Source of the DNA: VRUE01 sp963703335
GTDB taxonomy: Bacteria; Actinomycetota; Thermoleophilia; Solirubrobacterales; 70-9
Direction: 5' to 3'
DNA length: 64,000 nucleotides
NCBI GenBank assembly: GCA_963703335.1
Contig: OY969812.1
Location: 2,604,001-2,668,000, forward strand
Both the position numbers and the translations under genes were made by a program. Positions 26,080 to 33,143 of this stretch are shown here, one piece after another. Numbering within the stretch: position 1 is the first letter of the stretch; the number at the start of each line of letters is the position of its first letter. A model generated the notes under the pieces. That model was not told the origin of the DNA. It did no database searches and saw only the letters and a list, made by a program, of their open reading frames with translations.

Positions 26080-26105
26080 GTAATCGCCTCTAATCCCCGC
26101 GTATC
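26079..26105 (-). repeat. 27-bp repeat, right copy (inverted partner of 4859-4885)
   Basis: The minus strand here matches 4859-4885 at 24 of 27 positions. It lies 65 bp upstream of tRNA-His copy 2 and faces the left copy across the 21-kb segment. Confidence 0.6.
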
Positions 26106-26170
26106 CCCGCAGTTGGCGTAGAATGGGTCGCCGGGTTGCGGATACAAAATTCCTGCAAATAGCGCATGTG

Positions 26171-26243
26171 GTGGCTGTAGCTCAGTTGGTAGAGCTCCTG
26201 GTTGTGGTCCAGGCGGTCGCCGGTTCGAATCCGGTCGTCCACC
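26171..26243 (+). tRNA. tRNA-His (GTG), copy 2, with mismatched acceptor stem
   Basis: From TAGCTCAGTTGG to the discriminator C it is identical to copy 1, with anticodon GTG in loop TTGTGGT and G at -1 (26170). The acceptor 5' strand is GTGGCTG but the 3' strand is CGTCCAC, so position 5-68 is C-T and 6-67 is a T-G wobble. GTGGCTG would properly pair with a 3' strand of CAGCCAC, suggesting a hybrid of two tRNA genes. It may be non-functional or an attachment-site scar. Confidence 0.8.
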
Positions 26244-26250
26244 CTCTCGG

Positions 26251-26272
26251 AAACCGCGCTGTGGCGCGGTTT
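26251..26272 (+). terminator. Hairpin terminator after tRNA-His copy 2
   Basis: AAACCGCGC (26251-26259) pairs perfectly with GCGCGGTTT (26264-26272) around a TGTG loop, and the right arm itself gives a short T run (TTTCT). It lies 8 nt beyond the tRNA, the usual place for a tRNA terminator. Confidence 0.72.
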
Positions 26273-26303
26273 CTGCCGCTTGAGACAGATGTTGCTTTCT
26301 CGA

Positions 26304-26325
26304 TCGGGGGACAATCGGGGGACAA
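26304..26325 (+). repeat. 11-bp tandem repeat TCGGGGGACAA x2
   Basis: TCGGGGGACAA occurs twice in tandem, followed by a T run. No gene is seen between 26244 and 26520, only this repeat, the terminator and a C/T-rich stretch at about 26445-26475. Short iterated sites beside a tRNA can be recombinase arm sites, but none is proven here. Confidence 0.6.
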
Positions 26326-26520
26326 TTTTTGAGATCCCCAGTAGAGCGCAATCCCGCATCGGGGCTGGGATTGAGGCAATTCGTGGTCGACTCGCGTCGA
26401 GGTCAGCTCGGGTCAGCACAAGTCAGAAAAGGGCTGTTTTTTGAGGGGTCGTTTTTCCCTTTTTCTTTCCCTTCAACTGGCGCAGTGTCGCAACGGGTGG
26501 CCTCGGCCCGAACGGGTTCA

Positions 26521-28458
26521 CTAGAACCGGACCTGGGCCCCTAGACCCACTACGTGCTCAGCCGGGAGATTGAAGTAGTCGACTGGGCTGGCAGCGTTGC
26601 GGGCCATCGCCACGAATAGCTCTTTGCGGCGCCGTGACATGCCTTCTTCGCCGAAGGGCACCGGGGCGACCTGCGAGAGGTAGTAGGTCACGTGGTACGG
26701 GTTAAAGCTCGCGAGCCCTTGGTCCCGCGCCACGTTGATACCTCGCGGTACGTCTGGGTTGTCCAGGTAGCCGTAGCGCAAGGTCAGGTGCGAGAACCCG
26801 TCGCCGGGGTCACCTAGGCGATCGAGTTCTGCGCGTTCCTCGTCAGGGACACTAGGCACGTTCCCGATGTCCACCGTCAAGATCACGACCTCTTCGGGAA
26901 TAGCGCGTAGCCGCGTCTGAGCAACGCGGAGGGCCAGCGGCGTCGTCTCCTTCGAAGGATTGAGGAAGACAGCGGTCCCCTTGATCCGCGTCGGCAACCC
27001 TTTTCGGTGCATCTCATCGATGAAATCGGGCAGTGCGCCCTCGACCCGGGCTCGCTCTGCAGCGAGGAGTTCGCGTCCTCGATGCCAGGTCGTGAAGAGG
27101 AGGAGTATCGCCATCCCGACCAGCATCGGAAACCAACCCCCCTCGGCGATCTTCGGCAGATTGGCGCCTAGGAAGAGCAGATCGAGGAGGACAAACCCAA
27201 TCACCCCGAGGGCGATCAAGGAGCGCGGTTTGCGCCAGAGGGCCCGCGCCACAACCAAGAAGAGGATCGAGTCGATCAGCAGAGTTCCCATGACCGCGAT
27301 CCCGTAGGCCGTTGCCAGCTTCCCCGAAGAACCGAAGCCGAGGCAGAGACCGACAACCAGGACGAAGAGCGTCCAGTTCACGGCCGGCAGATAGACCTGC
27401 CCGATCGTCTCCGCCGAGGTGTGTTTGATCGTCATGCGCGGCAGGAAGCCGAGCTGGACTACTTGCCTCGTGACCGAGAACGCTCCCGAGATGACTGCTT
27501 GCGATGCGATCAGCGTCGCGCAGGTCGCCAAGACGATCATCGGCACGCGCGACCACTCGGGCAAGAGGAGGTAGAACGGGTTCGAGACCGCGCTAGGCGT
27601 CTCGAGGATCAGCGAAGCCTGCCCGATGTAGTTCAGCAGTAGAGCGGGGAAAGCGACGAAAAACCAGGCCCGGCTGATCGCGGGTCTGCTGAAGTGGCCC
27701 ATGTCGGCGTAGAGGGCCTCCGCACCGGTGAAGACGAGCACGACGGCGCCGAGGGACAGGAACGCCGTCAGCGGGTGGTTGGCGAAGAACTCCACTGCGT
27801 AGGAAGGTGAGAGGCCCTTCAGGGCCTCCGGATTACGAAGGATCTCGGCGACGCCGGCGGCGGCGATTGTCGCGAACCAGAGAAGGATGACCGGCCCGAA
27901 GAGTCGGCCGACCGTAGCGGTCCCGTGCCGCTGGATGGCAAACAGGAGCGCGAGCACGCCGATCGTCAGGGGCAGGATGATCGAGGAGAGGCTCGGCGCC
28001 GCCACTTCGACGCCTTCAACAGCTGAGAGCACCGAGATCGCCGGCGTGATCATTGCGTCGGCAAAGAAGAGCGCGACGCCGATGACCCCGGCGGCAAGCA
28101 AGGCGCCCTTGACCGCCGGCCGCTCGATCGCGGTCCGTCGGACGAGCGCATACAGGGCCATCACCCCGCCCTCGCCCTCGTTGTCGGCGCGCATGATGAA
28201 GACGACGAACTTGATCGAGACCATCAGCGTCAGCGACCAAGCCACCAGTGAGATGACCCCATAGACATCTGCCGGGGTCGCACGCACCGGATGATCGCCG
28301 GTGAAGACCGCCTGCATCGCGTAAAGCGGACTTGTTCCGATGTCGCCGAAGACGACGCCGAGTGCTGCAAGCGCCAAGAGGTTGCGCGAGCGCGGACGGT
28401 GCGCCCGTGGTGCGCTGCTAACGCGGCTTCTTGGTGCAGTTGCTTTGGTCTGGCTCAT
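26521..28458 (-). CDS. kup: Kup low-affinity potassium transporter, 645 aa
   Basis: KUP/HAK/KT family potassium:proton symporter of the cytoplasmic membrane. The family signature GVVFGDIGTSPLYAM begins near residue 34, followed by NEGEGGVMALYALVRR and about twelve hydrophobic helices. The last 150 or so residues form the usual soluble C-terminal domain (GTAVFLNPSKETTPLAL). Length is typical (about 620-650). ATG 28458 was chosen; the first 28 residues are basic and unstructured. It is transcribed away from the PfpI gene across a 338-bp gap. I found no recognisable c-di-AMP riboswitch on its side. Confidence 0.96.
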   Translation of the reverse strand: MSQTKATAPRSRVSSAPRAHRPRSRNLLALAALGVVFGDIGTSPLYAMQAVFTGDHPVRATPADVYGVISLVAWSLTLMVSIKFVVFIMRADNEGEGGVMALYALVRRTAIERPAVKGALLAAGVIGVALFFADAMITPAISVLSAVEGVEVAAPSLSSIILPLTIGVLALLFAIQRHGTATVGRLFGPVILLWFATIAAAGVAEILRNPEALKGLSPSYAVEFFANHPLTAFLSLGAVVLVFTGAEALYADMGHFSRPAISRAWFFVAFPALLLNYIGQASLILETPSAVSNPFYLLLPEWSRVPMIVLATCATLIASQAVISGAFSVTRQVVQLGFLPRMTIKHTSAETIGQVYLPAVNWTLFVLVVGLCLGFGSSGKLATAYGIAVMGTLLIDSILFLVVARALWRKPRSLIALGVIGFVLLDLLFLGANLPKIAEGGWFPMLVGMAILLLFTTWHRGRELLAAERARVEGALPDFIDEMHRKGLPTRIKGTAVFLNPSKETTPLALRVAQTRLRAIPEEVVILTVDIGNVPSVPDEERAELDRLGDPGDGFSHLTLRYGYLDNPDVPRGINVARDQGLASFNPYHVTYYLSQVAPVPFGEEGMSRRRKELFVAMARNAASPVDYFNLPAEHVVGLGAQVRF

Positions 28459-28650
28459 GGGCGATCCTTGCCGACCAGTCTTCCCGGCGCACCGGTCGGG
28501 AGCGTACTCCTGTTTCCCGTCCAGTTTTGGAACGACCAGCCGAGCGGGGAAACGGCCAACATTCTGACCCTCGAAGTCGTCGCGAGTGGTGGCGATCCAG
28601 GCGGGAAAATCAGGAAACGACGGTTTTTGCCTCGTCGGCCCGGGGTAGTA

Positions 28651-28776
28651 AATGGCAACGGCTGCCAGCCCGGATCCCAGCGGCTTTTATCGGCGCTAGG
28701 CCCGGTTCCCGCTTGGGTGAGAAGACCAACCGTTCTTGCGGAGAGGCGTCCGGGCTGGCGGCAACGCATTGCCAGA
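28651..28776 (+). ncRNA. Candidate structured leader of the PfpI gene
   Basis: GCCAGCCCGGA (28664-28674) is the exact reverse complement of TCCGGGCTGGC (28749-28759), and just outside it TGGCAA (28653-28658) pairs with TTGCCA (28769-28774). This would form a long closing stem around a 74-nt interior with further small stems (AGCG/CGCT). It ends about 20 nt before the ATG. It fits none of the riboswitch consensus motifs I tried to recall. The rest of the 28459-28796 gap shows nothing else. Confidence 0.38.
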
Positions 28777-28796
28777 TCGATTCAAAGGAGCTTCAG

Positions 28797-29381
28797 ATGT
28801 CAGATCAGTTGCAGGGCAAGAAAATTGCCATCCTCGTCGCCAACGAGGGAGTCGAGCAGGTGGAGCTGACCAGCCCGCGCGAGGCGCTGCACGAGGTTGG
28901 TGCTGACATCGACCTGCTCGCTCCCAAAGAGGACGAGATTCAAGCCTTCAATCATCTCGACAAGGGCGACGCCTTCACGCCGGACAAGACAGTGGGTGAG
29001 GCGGACCCCGACGACTACGACGGCTTGGTGCTGCCAGGTGGTGTGGCCAATCCCGACCAGTTGCGCACCGATACCGACGCGGTCCAGTTCGTCCGCGCCT
29101 TCTTTGAGGCGGGCAAGCCGGTGGGGGCGATCTGCCACGGGCCGTGGACCCTGATCAACGCAGACGTCGTGGATGGCCGCACGCTCACCTCCTGGCCGAG
29201 TCTGCAGACCGACCTGCGCAACGCCGGTGCCGAGTGGGTCGACGAGGAAGTCCACGTCGACCAGGGCCTGGTGAGCAGCCGCAAGCCCGACGACCTCGAA
29301 GCCTTCAACGCGAAGATCATCGAGGAGTTCGCTGAGGGCGTGCACGAGGGCCAGCGCGAGAGCGCTTCCTCCAGCGTGTGA
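28797..29381 (+). CDS. PfpI/DJ-1 family protein (general stress protein 18 type), 194 aa
   Basis: A cytoplasmic flavodoxin-like alpha/beta protein. The nucleophile elbow is AICHGPW with Cys113-His114, and the conserved glutamate lies near residue 17 (VANEGVEQVEL), as in PfpI and YhbO. Such proteins act as glyoxalase III, deglycase or protease-like stress proteins; the exact activity is debated for the family. Length is close to the usual 170-190. ATG 28797 follows AAAGGAG; an earlier in-frame start would run through the leader hairpin and is rejected. It starts a run of stress-type genes. Confidence 0.93.
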   Translation: MSDQLQGKKIAILVANEGVEQVELTSPREALHEVGADIDLLAPKEDEIQAFNHLDKGDAFTPDKTVGEADPDDYDGLVLPGGVANPDQLRTDTDAVQFVRAFFEAGKPVGAICHGPWTLINADVVDGRTLTSWPSLQTDLRNAGAEWVDEEVHVDQGLVSSRKPDDLEAFNAKIIEEFAEGVHEGQRESASSSV

Positions 29382-29476
29382 GTGCTCGGCCGGACCGATC
29401 CTTTGCGCGCGATGACCTCGGTACTGCATAGCTTTGCGCCGCGCGGGTATTGGCCTTCCGAACGAAAGGAGATCCA

Positions 29477-29818
29477 ATGCCCCCTCGTGGAGTGAAAAAA
29501 GGCAGCAAGCGGGCTCGCCAGTACGAGCACATCAAGAAGAGCGAGAAGGAAGCAGGCCGCTCAGAGGGTCGGGCGGAGGAGATCGCGGCGCGGGCCGTGA
29601 ACAAGGAAAAGGCGAGGTCCGGGGAATCGAAAAGCTCCTCGCGCAGCTCGACCCGAGGTCGCTCAGCGAGCAGCCGTGGCGGCAAGCGTTCGGGCAGCGG
29701 GCCCGGCGGTCGGACCCGCGAACAGCTCTACAACGACGCCAAGAAGATGGGGATCGAAGGACGCTCGAAGATGAGCAAGGACAAGCTTCAGCGGGCGGTG
29801 GCCGGCGCGGAAAGCTGA
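29477..29818 (+). CDS. Small lysine/serine-rich protein with C-terminal SAP/Rho-N-like motif, 113 aa
   Basis: The protein begins PPRGVKKGSKRARQYEHIKK and continues through SEGRAEEIAARAVNKEKAR and a basic Ser/Arg linker to REQLYNDAKKMGIEGRSKMSKDKL, a helix-turn-helix resembling the nucleic-acid-binding SAP or Rho N-terminal motif. Homologs are often labelled plasmid stabilisation protein without evidence. AAAGGAG precedes ATG 29477 by 6 nt. A nucleic-acid-binding stress protein is likely; it lies between the PfpI and CsbD genes. Confidence 0.8.
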   Translation: MPPRGVKKGSKRARQYEHIKKSEKEAGRSEGRAEEIAARAVNKEKARSGESKSSSRSSTRGRSASSRGGKRSGSGPGGRTREQLYNDAKKMGIEGRSKMSKDKLQRAVAGAES

Positions 29819-29824
29819 TTTGGC

Positions 29825-30013
29825 TCAGGTTTTGCGCTCGAGGTCGGCCACTTCCTCTGCCTTCTCGTCGGCCTTCTCCTGGGCGCGATCCAACTCCTCC
29901 TTCTTCTCGCCCTTGTGCTCCTCGCGTTTGCCCTGGCGACGCAGGGAGGCGTCGTCGGTGAGGTCGCCTGCCGCCTTCTTCGCCCTACCGGTGATCTTGT
30001 CGATGATTCCCAT
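29825..30013 (-). CDS. CsbD-like stress protein, 62 aa
   Basis: A small, highly charged protein that starts GIIDKITGRAKKAAGDLTDD, the CsbD family pattern (usually K-x-K-G-x-A-x-E-x-x-G-D-L). CsbD of Bacillus is a SigB-controlled general stress protein of unknown mechanism. ATG 30013 has AGAAAGG 8 nt upstream. The tail is almost entirely K, E, D and A. Convergent with the lysine-rich gene, with only 6 bp between stops. Confidence 0.85.
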   Translation of the reverse strand: MGIIDKITGRAKKAAGDLTDDASLRRQGKREEHKGEKKEELDRAQEKADEKAEEVADLERKT

Positions 30014-30172
30014 TTCTGAGCCTTTCTCGTGGGTACGGGTCCCCGATACCCCGGATCGCTGGTGGCCGAACGCGGAAGGCCCGATCACCTGTGCTTCACC
30101 ACCGAGGCGGCGAGAAGGCGCAGGTCGTCCACCAGACCGGCCCTCCTCGCGCTCGTCCATCCCGCAGCTCCT

Positions 30173-30484
30173 CTACTCGTCTGGCGGAATCGGCTGATCG
30201 GCCTCGCCGCGCTCGACGCTCTCGCGCTCCTCGGGGTCGCGGACATCGCGATCCGGAAAGCGATGCTGATCTCCGTGCTCGGCGATTTCCTCCAAGCGCC
30301 GCTCGGCCTGCTCGAAGCCCTCGGCCTCGCCCTCTCCGGCCTCTTCAAGCGGCTCGCGCGCGGGGTCATCGCTAAGCGGCGCCACCTTGCCGCCGATCTG
30401 AGCGGCTTCGGCGCCGGCGGCCTCAGCCTCGGCGTCGGGCGAGGCCGCGCTTTCGTCAGTGTCCCGCCGCTTCTCCGATGCCAT
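30173..30484 (-). CDS. Acidic hypothetical protein, 103 aa
   Basis: A soluble, acidic, low-complexity protein (SAASPDAEAEAAGAEAAQIG) with a more conserved C-terminal half: GEAEGFEQAERRLEEIAEHGDQHRFPDRD and DPEERESVERGEADQPIPPDE. The GEAEGFE...HGDQH pattern recurs in actinobacterial hypothetical proteins. ATG 30484 has GGGTAGGT about 7 nt upstream; a GTG at 30493 is possible. Function unknown. Confidence 0.64.
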   Translation of the reverse strand: MASEKRRDTDESAASPDAEAEAAGAEAAQIGGKVAPLSDDPAREPLEEAGEGEAEGFEQAERRLEEIAEHGDQHRFPDRDVRDPEERESVERGEADQPIPPDE

Positions 30485-30604
30485 GTCGCGCACCTACCCC
30501 GTTTGCGGCTGGACCAAGCACGGGTAGTCGTGGCGGCGTGGCGATCATCCGGACAATCGACAAGGAGAAGATCGAGATCGAGGTCTCCTTCGAGGACGAC
30601 GACA

Positions 30605-30908
30605 CTGAGTGAGCATCGCTTCGGCGTTTCGCAGCCACTTTCGCTCGGCGTCGAGGAGGAGCTCCTGTTGGTCGACGGGGACGGGGATTTGGCCTGTGCC
30701 GCCGAGGACGTGCTGAAGAGTGTCGCCGGAACGCCGATTGCCAATCAGGTCTCGGTCGAGATCTTCAGCGAACAAATTGAGCTGAAGACGGGAATTTGCC
30801 GCGACGCAGGAGAGGTGTTCGAGCAGCTGTGCGAGCTGCGCCGGAGCGTCGGCCAAGCCGGCTTCGGATTGCTCGGTTGCGGTCTGCATCCGACCGCTGC
30901 CGGGGAGC
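30605..30908 (+). pseudogene. N-terminal fragment of a YbdK-type carboxylate-amine ligase
   Basis: The frame reads LSEHRFGVSQPLSLGVEEELLLVD and continues to FEQLCELRRSVGQAGFGLLGCGLHP, the N-terminal 100 or so residues of glutamate-cysteine-ligase-like YbdK enzymes (about 370 residues when intact). The natural ATG seems to be replaced by CTG at 30605, and homology stops at about 30908, where an unrelated gene end begins. No ribosome site is visible. It is a decayed remnant joined by deletion to the next fragment. Confidence 0.66.
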
Positions 30909-31010
30909 GTCGATGCCGGCTATGACCATGTTTACGTTCACCAGATCGGACCCGATCAAGAGGGCTTCTTCGAGTTCTACGCACGCGAGGTGCTGCCCGC
31001 CTTCAGTTGA
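30909..31010 (+). pseudogene. C-terminal fragment of an F420-type LLM-class oxidoreductase
   Basis: Thirty-three codons reading VDAGYDHVYVHQIGPDQEG then FFEFYAREVLPAFS and a TGA. This is the C-terminal end of luciferase-like, F420-dependent oxidoreductases (TIGR03557-like), which end in H-Q-I-G-P-D-Q...F-F-x-F-Y. No upstream part of that gene exists here; the sequence switches directly from the YbdK fragment. It looks like the scar of a deletion spanning two former genes. Confidence 0.6.
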
Positions 31011-31039
31011 TCTCTGCGGGCTCGGTAGCGCGATCTAAG

Positions 31040-31177
31040 TCAGTACCACTTGCCGCGCGCGAAGCCGCCGAAGGCGATCAAGCCGATCAAGGCGACGATC
31101 AGACCCGCCCAGAAGCTCCAGACGAACATCAGGACGATGCCGATGATGACGAGGATGCCGCCCAGCGAGATTCCCAT
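31040..31177 (-). CDS. Small two-helix membrane protein, 45 aa
   Basis: Starting at ATG 31177, after a strong AGGAGGGAGAGGAG region, the product GISLGGILVIIGIVLMFVWS continues with a second hydrophobic stretch and ends GGFARGKWY. It has two transmembrane helices separated by an FWAG turn. It resembles the 46-aa protein at 1877-2017 in size and layout. Membrane mini-proteins of this sort are widespread in Actinobacteria and uncharacterised. Confidence 0.7.
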   Translation of the reverse strand: MGISLGGILVIIGIVLMFVWSFWAGLIVALIGLIAFGGFARGKWY

Positions 31178-31302
31178 GCTCCTCTCCCTCCTGTGGTTTG
31201 TAGGGGTGGGCCTCAGCTCGGATTGCAGTACTGAGCAAGCTACCCCGAGGACCGCGAGCAAAAACGGGTTCCGGCAACGATCCTGTTCGTCGAGTATTGC
31301 CT

Positions 31303-32115
31303 TCAGCTCACGAGGAGTACGAAATTGGCCACCACCGCGAGTGGGGTGCCGATCAGCGAGAGGTAACGGAAGAACTTGGCGAAGCCGCCGCGGTAGCAGA
31401 CGCTCTCCATCAGGGTCAGGCCGACGACGTGCGCCATGTTGACGAGAGCGATTCCGATTGCGATCAGGATCGCGGCGGCGGCGCGGCCGGTCACCTCACC
31501 CTTGTCGACCGCGACCGCGCCGGCGAGGATGGCGGCGACGATGGTGCCGAAGATGCCCGCGACCATTCCGGCGAAATCGCCGCGCGAGAGGCCCGGGAGG
31601 TAGGCGGAGCCGACTTCGTGGCCCTCGGCCGGGTCGCGAGTCCCTGGACCGGAGGCCTCGACGCCGACGACGTGCCCCTCGCCGGCTTGGTCGCTGCGCA
31701 GAGCAATCACTCGGAGCGGCGGGTCGAGTCCGGCTTCGGCCTTTTCCAGCAGGCCTTCCTCGAACCAGCGAGCCTGTGCGTGCTCGTGCTCGAAGATCAC
31801 GATCTCGTTGGCGGGCGCCTTCAGCAGGGCGTCCTGGGCTGCCTGGATCGGGTCGGGATCGCCCACCTCTCCGGCGGCCTCGATGCCGTTCGCGCGGAGC
31901 TCTTCGAGCACACGCCCGAGTCGGGCCTCGGCTTCTCGCCTGGGCTCATCGACGTCGCCTAGCGTGTGTCGGAAAGCACTGGCCTCGATCGCCGGAACTA
32001 TCACCCGCAGGTCGACCTCGTTGCCCTGATCATGGCCGCCACCAAGGCGGATCTCGCGCAGTGGCTCCGGCCCGAGCGGGTCGTCGGTGACTATCGCCAG
32101 CAGTCGGTGAGCCAT
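31303..32115 (-). CDS. Usp-like domain protein with C-terminal membrane helices, 270 aa
   Basis: Residues 1-140 look like a nucleotide-binding alpha/beta stress domain: LLAIVTDDPLG, DLRVIVPAIEASAFRHTLGDVDEPRREAEARL, then ANEIVIFEHEHAQARWFEEGL. Residues 170-270 contain about three transmembrane helices (MVAGIFGTIVAAILAGAVAV, AAAILIAIGIALVNMAHVV, LSLIGTPLAVVANFVLLV). The protein at 2033 has the same two modules in the opposite order. ATG 32115. It may sense membrane or energy stress, but there is no direct evidence. Confidence 0.8.
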   Translation of the reverse strand: MAHRLLAIVTDDPLGPEPLREIRLGGGHDQGNEVDLRVIVPAIEASAFRHTLGDVDEPRREAEARLGRVLEELRANGIEAAGEVGDPDPIQAAQDALLKAPANEIVIFEHEHAQARWFEEGLLEKAEAGLDPPLRVIALRSDQAGEGHVVGVEASGPGTRDPAEGHEVGSAYLPGLSRGDFAGMVAGIFGTIVAAILAGAVAVDKGEVTGRAAAAILIAIGIALVNMAHVVGLTLMESVCYRGGFAKFFRYLSLIGTPLAVVANFVLLVS

Positions 32116-32247
32116 TGGTCCTCGCCTCGATCTGGGTTCATGGCCGTCGCTTACCCCTCGGTGAACGGGCGAAAACGGGGACGGGTTCGACGCGCCTCGA
32201 ACATGGGTAAGAGACCAGCGCTTGTTTCAATCGAAAGGAGGACAGAA

Positions 32248-32483
32248 ATACTCGTCTCGCTGAGCGACCTGATCGGCAAGCTCGTCTACGACAGCTCGGG
32301 CCGGCGGCTCGGACGCGCCTTCGAGTTGAAGGCGCACTGGGAGGACGGCGGCATCGCCGTTGACGAGATCCTGGTCGGTCGCGGCTCTCTGCTGAAGCGA
32401 ACCGCGGCCCGGGGGTCAGCGCCCGGGGGGTTCGCTGGGAGAACGTGGCCGAGGTCGGCGAGCGGATCGTCGTGCGCCTCTAG
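32248..32483 (+). pseudogene. PRC-barrel domain gene with lost start and frameshift
   Basis: An AAAGGAGG site (32235-32241) is followed at the right distance by ATA (32248) where ATG is expected, then LVSLSDLIGKLVYDSSGRRLGRAFELKAHW, a PRC-barrel beginning. Near 32405-32425, in a C/G run, the frame breaks; the next frame continues SARGVRWENVAEVGERIVVRL to a TAG at 32481-32483, the normal end of this small family. ATA can rarely initiate, so only the frameshift is strong evidence. It could be an intact gene with a sequencing error. Confidence 0.64.
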
Positions 32484-32552
32484 TCGCTCCGTCGGGGGGG
32501 CGTAACCATCAAGAACTGATTCGCGGGGTGGATGCTGGGGTAGCGACGACGC

Positions 32553-33023
32553 GTGGGCGAGCTACTCGCCATTTACCTCAATGATCACCTGGCCGGCGCG
32601 ACCTTGGGAGTCGAGTTGGCCCGGCGGCTGCAGGCGAGTAACGAGGACGATCCGGAGTTCGGGCCGGCACTGGCCGAGGTCTGCGCCGAGATCGAGGCCG
32701 ATCGAGAGACGCTCAAGGCGGTGATGGATCGGCTTGGGGTGAGCCAGAGCAAGCTCAAACCGCTCGCCGCCGTCCTCGGTGAGCGACTGGGCAGGTTGAA
32801 GCTGAATGGGCGGCTGTGGGGTTACTCGCCGCTCAGTCGCCTCGACGAGCTGGAGCTGCTGCAGATCGGCGTCGTCGGCAAGCGCCGGCTGTGGCGGGCG
32901 CTGGAGCACACCCACGCCGGAGACCTCTCGGGCTTCGATCTCGGCGCCTTGGCCGAACGGGCGACCGAGCAGCTGAAACGGCTTGAGGTGCTGCACCTGA
33001 AGGCCGCTGTTCTGGCTCTGTAG
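32553..33023 (+). CDS. Helical hypothetical protein (ferritin-like appearance), 156 aa
   Basis: An almost wholly alpha-helical soluble protein beginning GELLAIYLNDHLAGATLGVELARRL, with further helices EVCAEIEADRETLKAVMDRLG and GALAERATEQLKRLEVLHL. The Y-L-N-D-H-L-A-G start and E/H positions recall a conserved actinobacterial family with ferritin-like architecture, but I cannot trace a full metal site. GTG 32553. It lies 120 bp before the DUF892 fusion gene, which also has ferritin-like domains. Confidence 0.78.
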   Translation: MGELLAIYLNDHLAGATLGVELARRLQASNEDDPEFGPALAEVCAEIEADRETLKAVMDRLGVSQSKLKPLAAVLGERLGRLKLNGRLWGYSPLSRLDELELLQIGVVGKRRLWRALEHTHAGDLSGFDLGALAERATEQLKRLEVLHLKAAVLAL

Positions 33024-33143
33024 GAGCCGACACGTTTTTGCGTTGGCCTGCGGGGTAGAGACGCCAAGAGGCCCAGGGGAGCGGCCCCGCTCACTCCTCG
33101 CCAGTTCCGAATCCCCAGACCTAAGGGAAGGCGAGAAAGAAAG

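Larger units (their letters stand above)
25615..26170. other. 556-bp region without a convincing gene
   Basis: Between the oxygenase and tRNA-His copy 2 the frames look non-coding or decayed. It contains a 21-bp tandem duplication (25704-25745) that in one frame reads EIATLVQ twice, possibly the remnant of a coiled-coil gene, plus a perfect 11-bp palindrome (26057-26079) and the right copy of the inverted 27-mer. This mixture fits an island edge. Confidence 0.5.

Noticed and set aside
4684..26243. Integrase, transposase or insertion sequence inside the tRNA-bounded segment
   Set aside because: No recombinase-like protein was found in any frame, so an active mobile element cannot be claimed.
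28459..28796. c-di-AMP or other known riboswitch controlling kup or the PfpI gene
   Set aside because: I looked on both strands for ydaO, SAM, glycine, guanidine and cobalamin consensus elements and found none. Only an unassigned structure remains.
30538..30612. 24-codon frame VAIIRTIDKEKIEIEVSFE...
   Set aside because: It lies directly upstream of the decayed ligase fragment, has no clear ribosome site and is too short to support alone.
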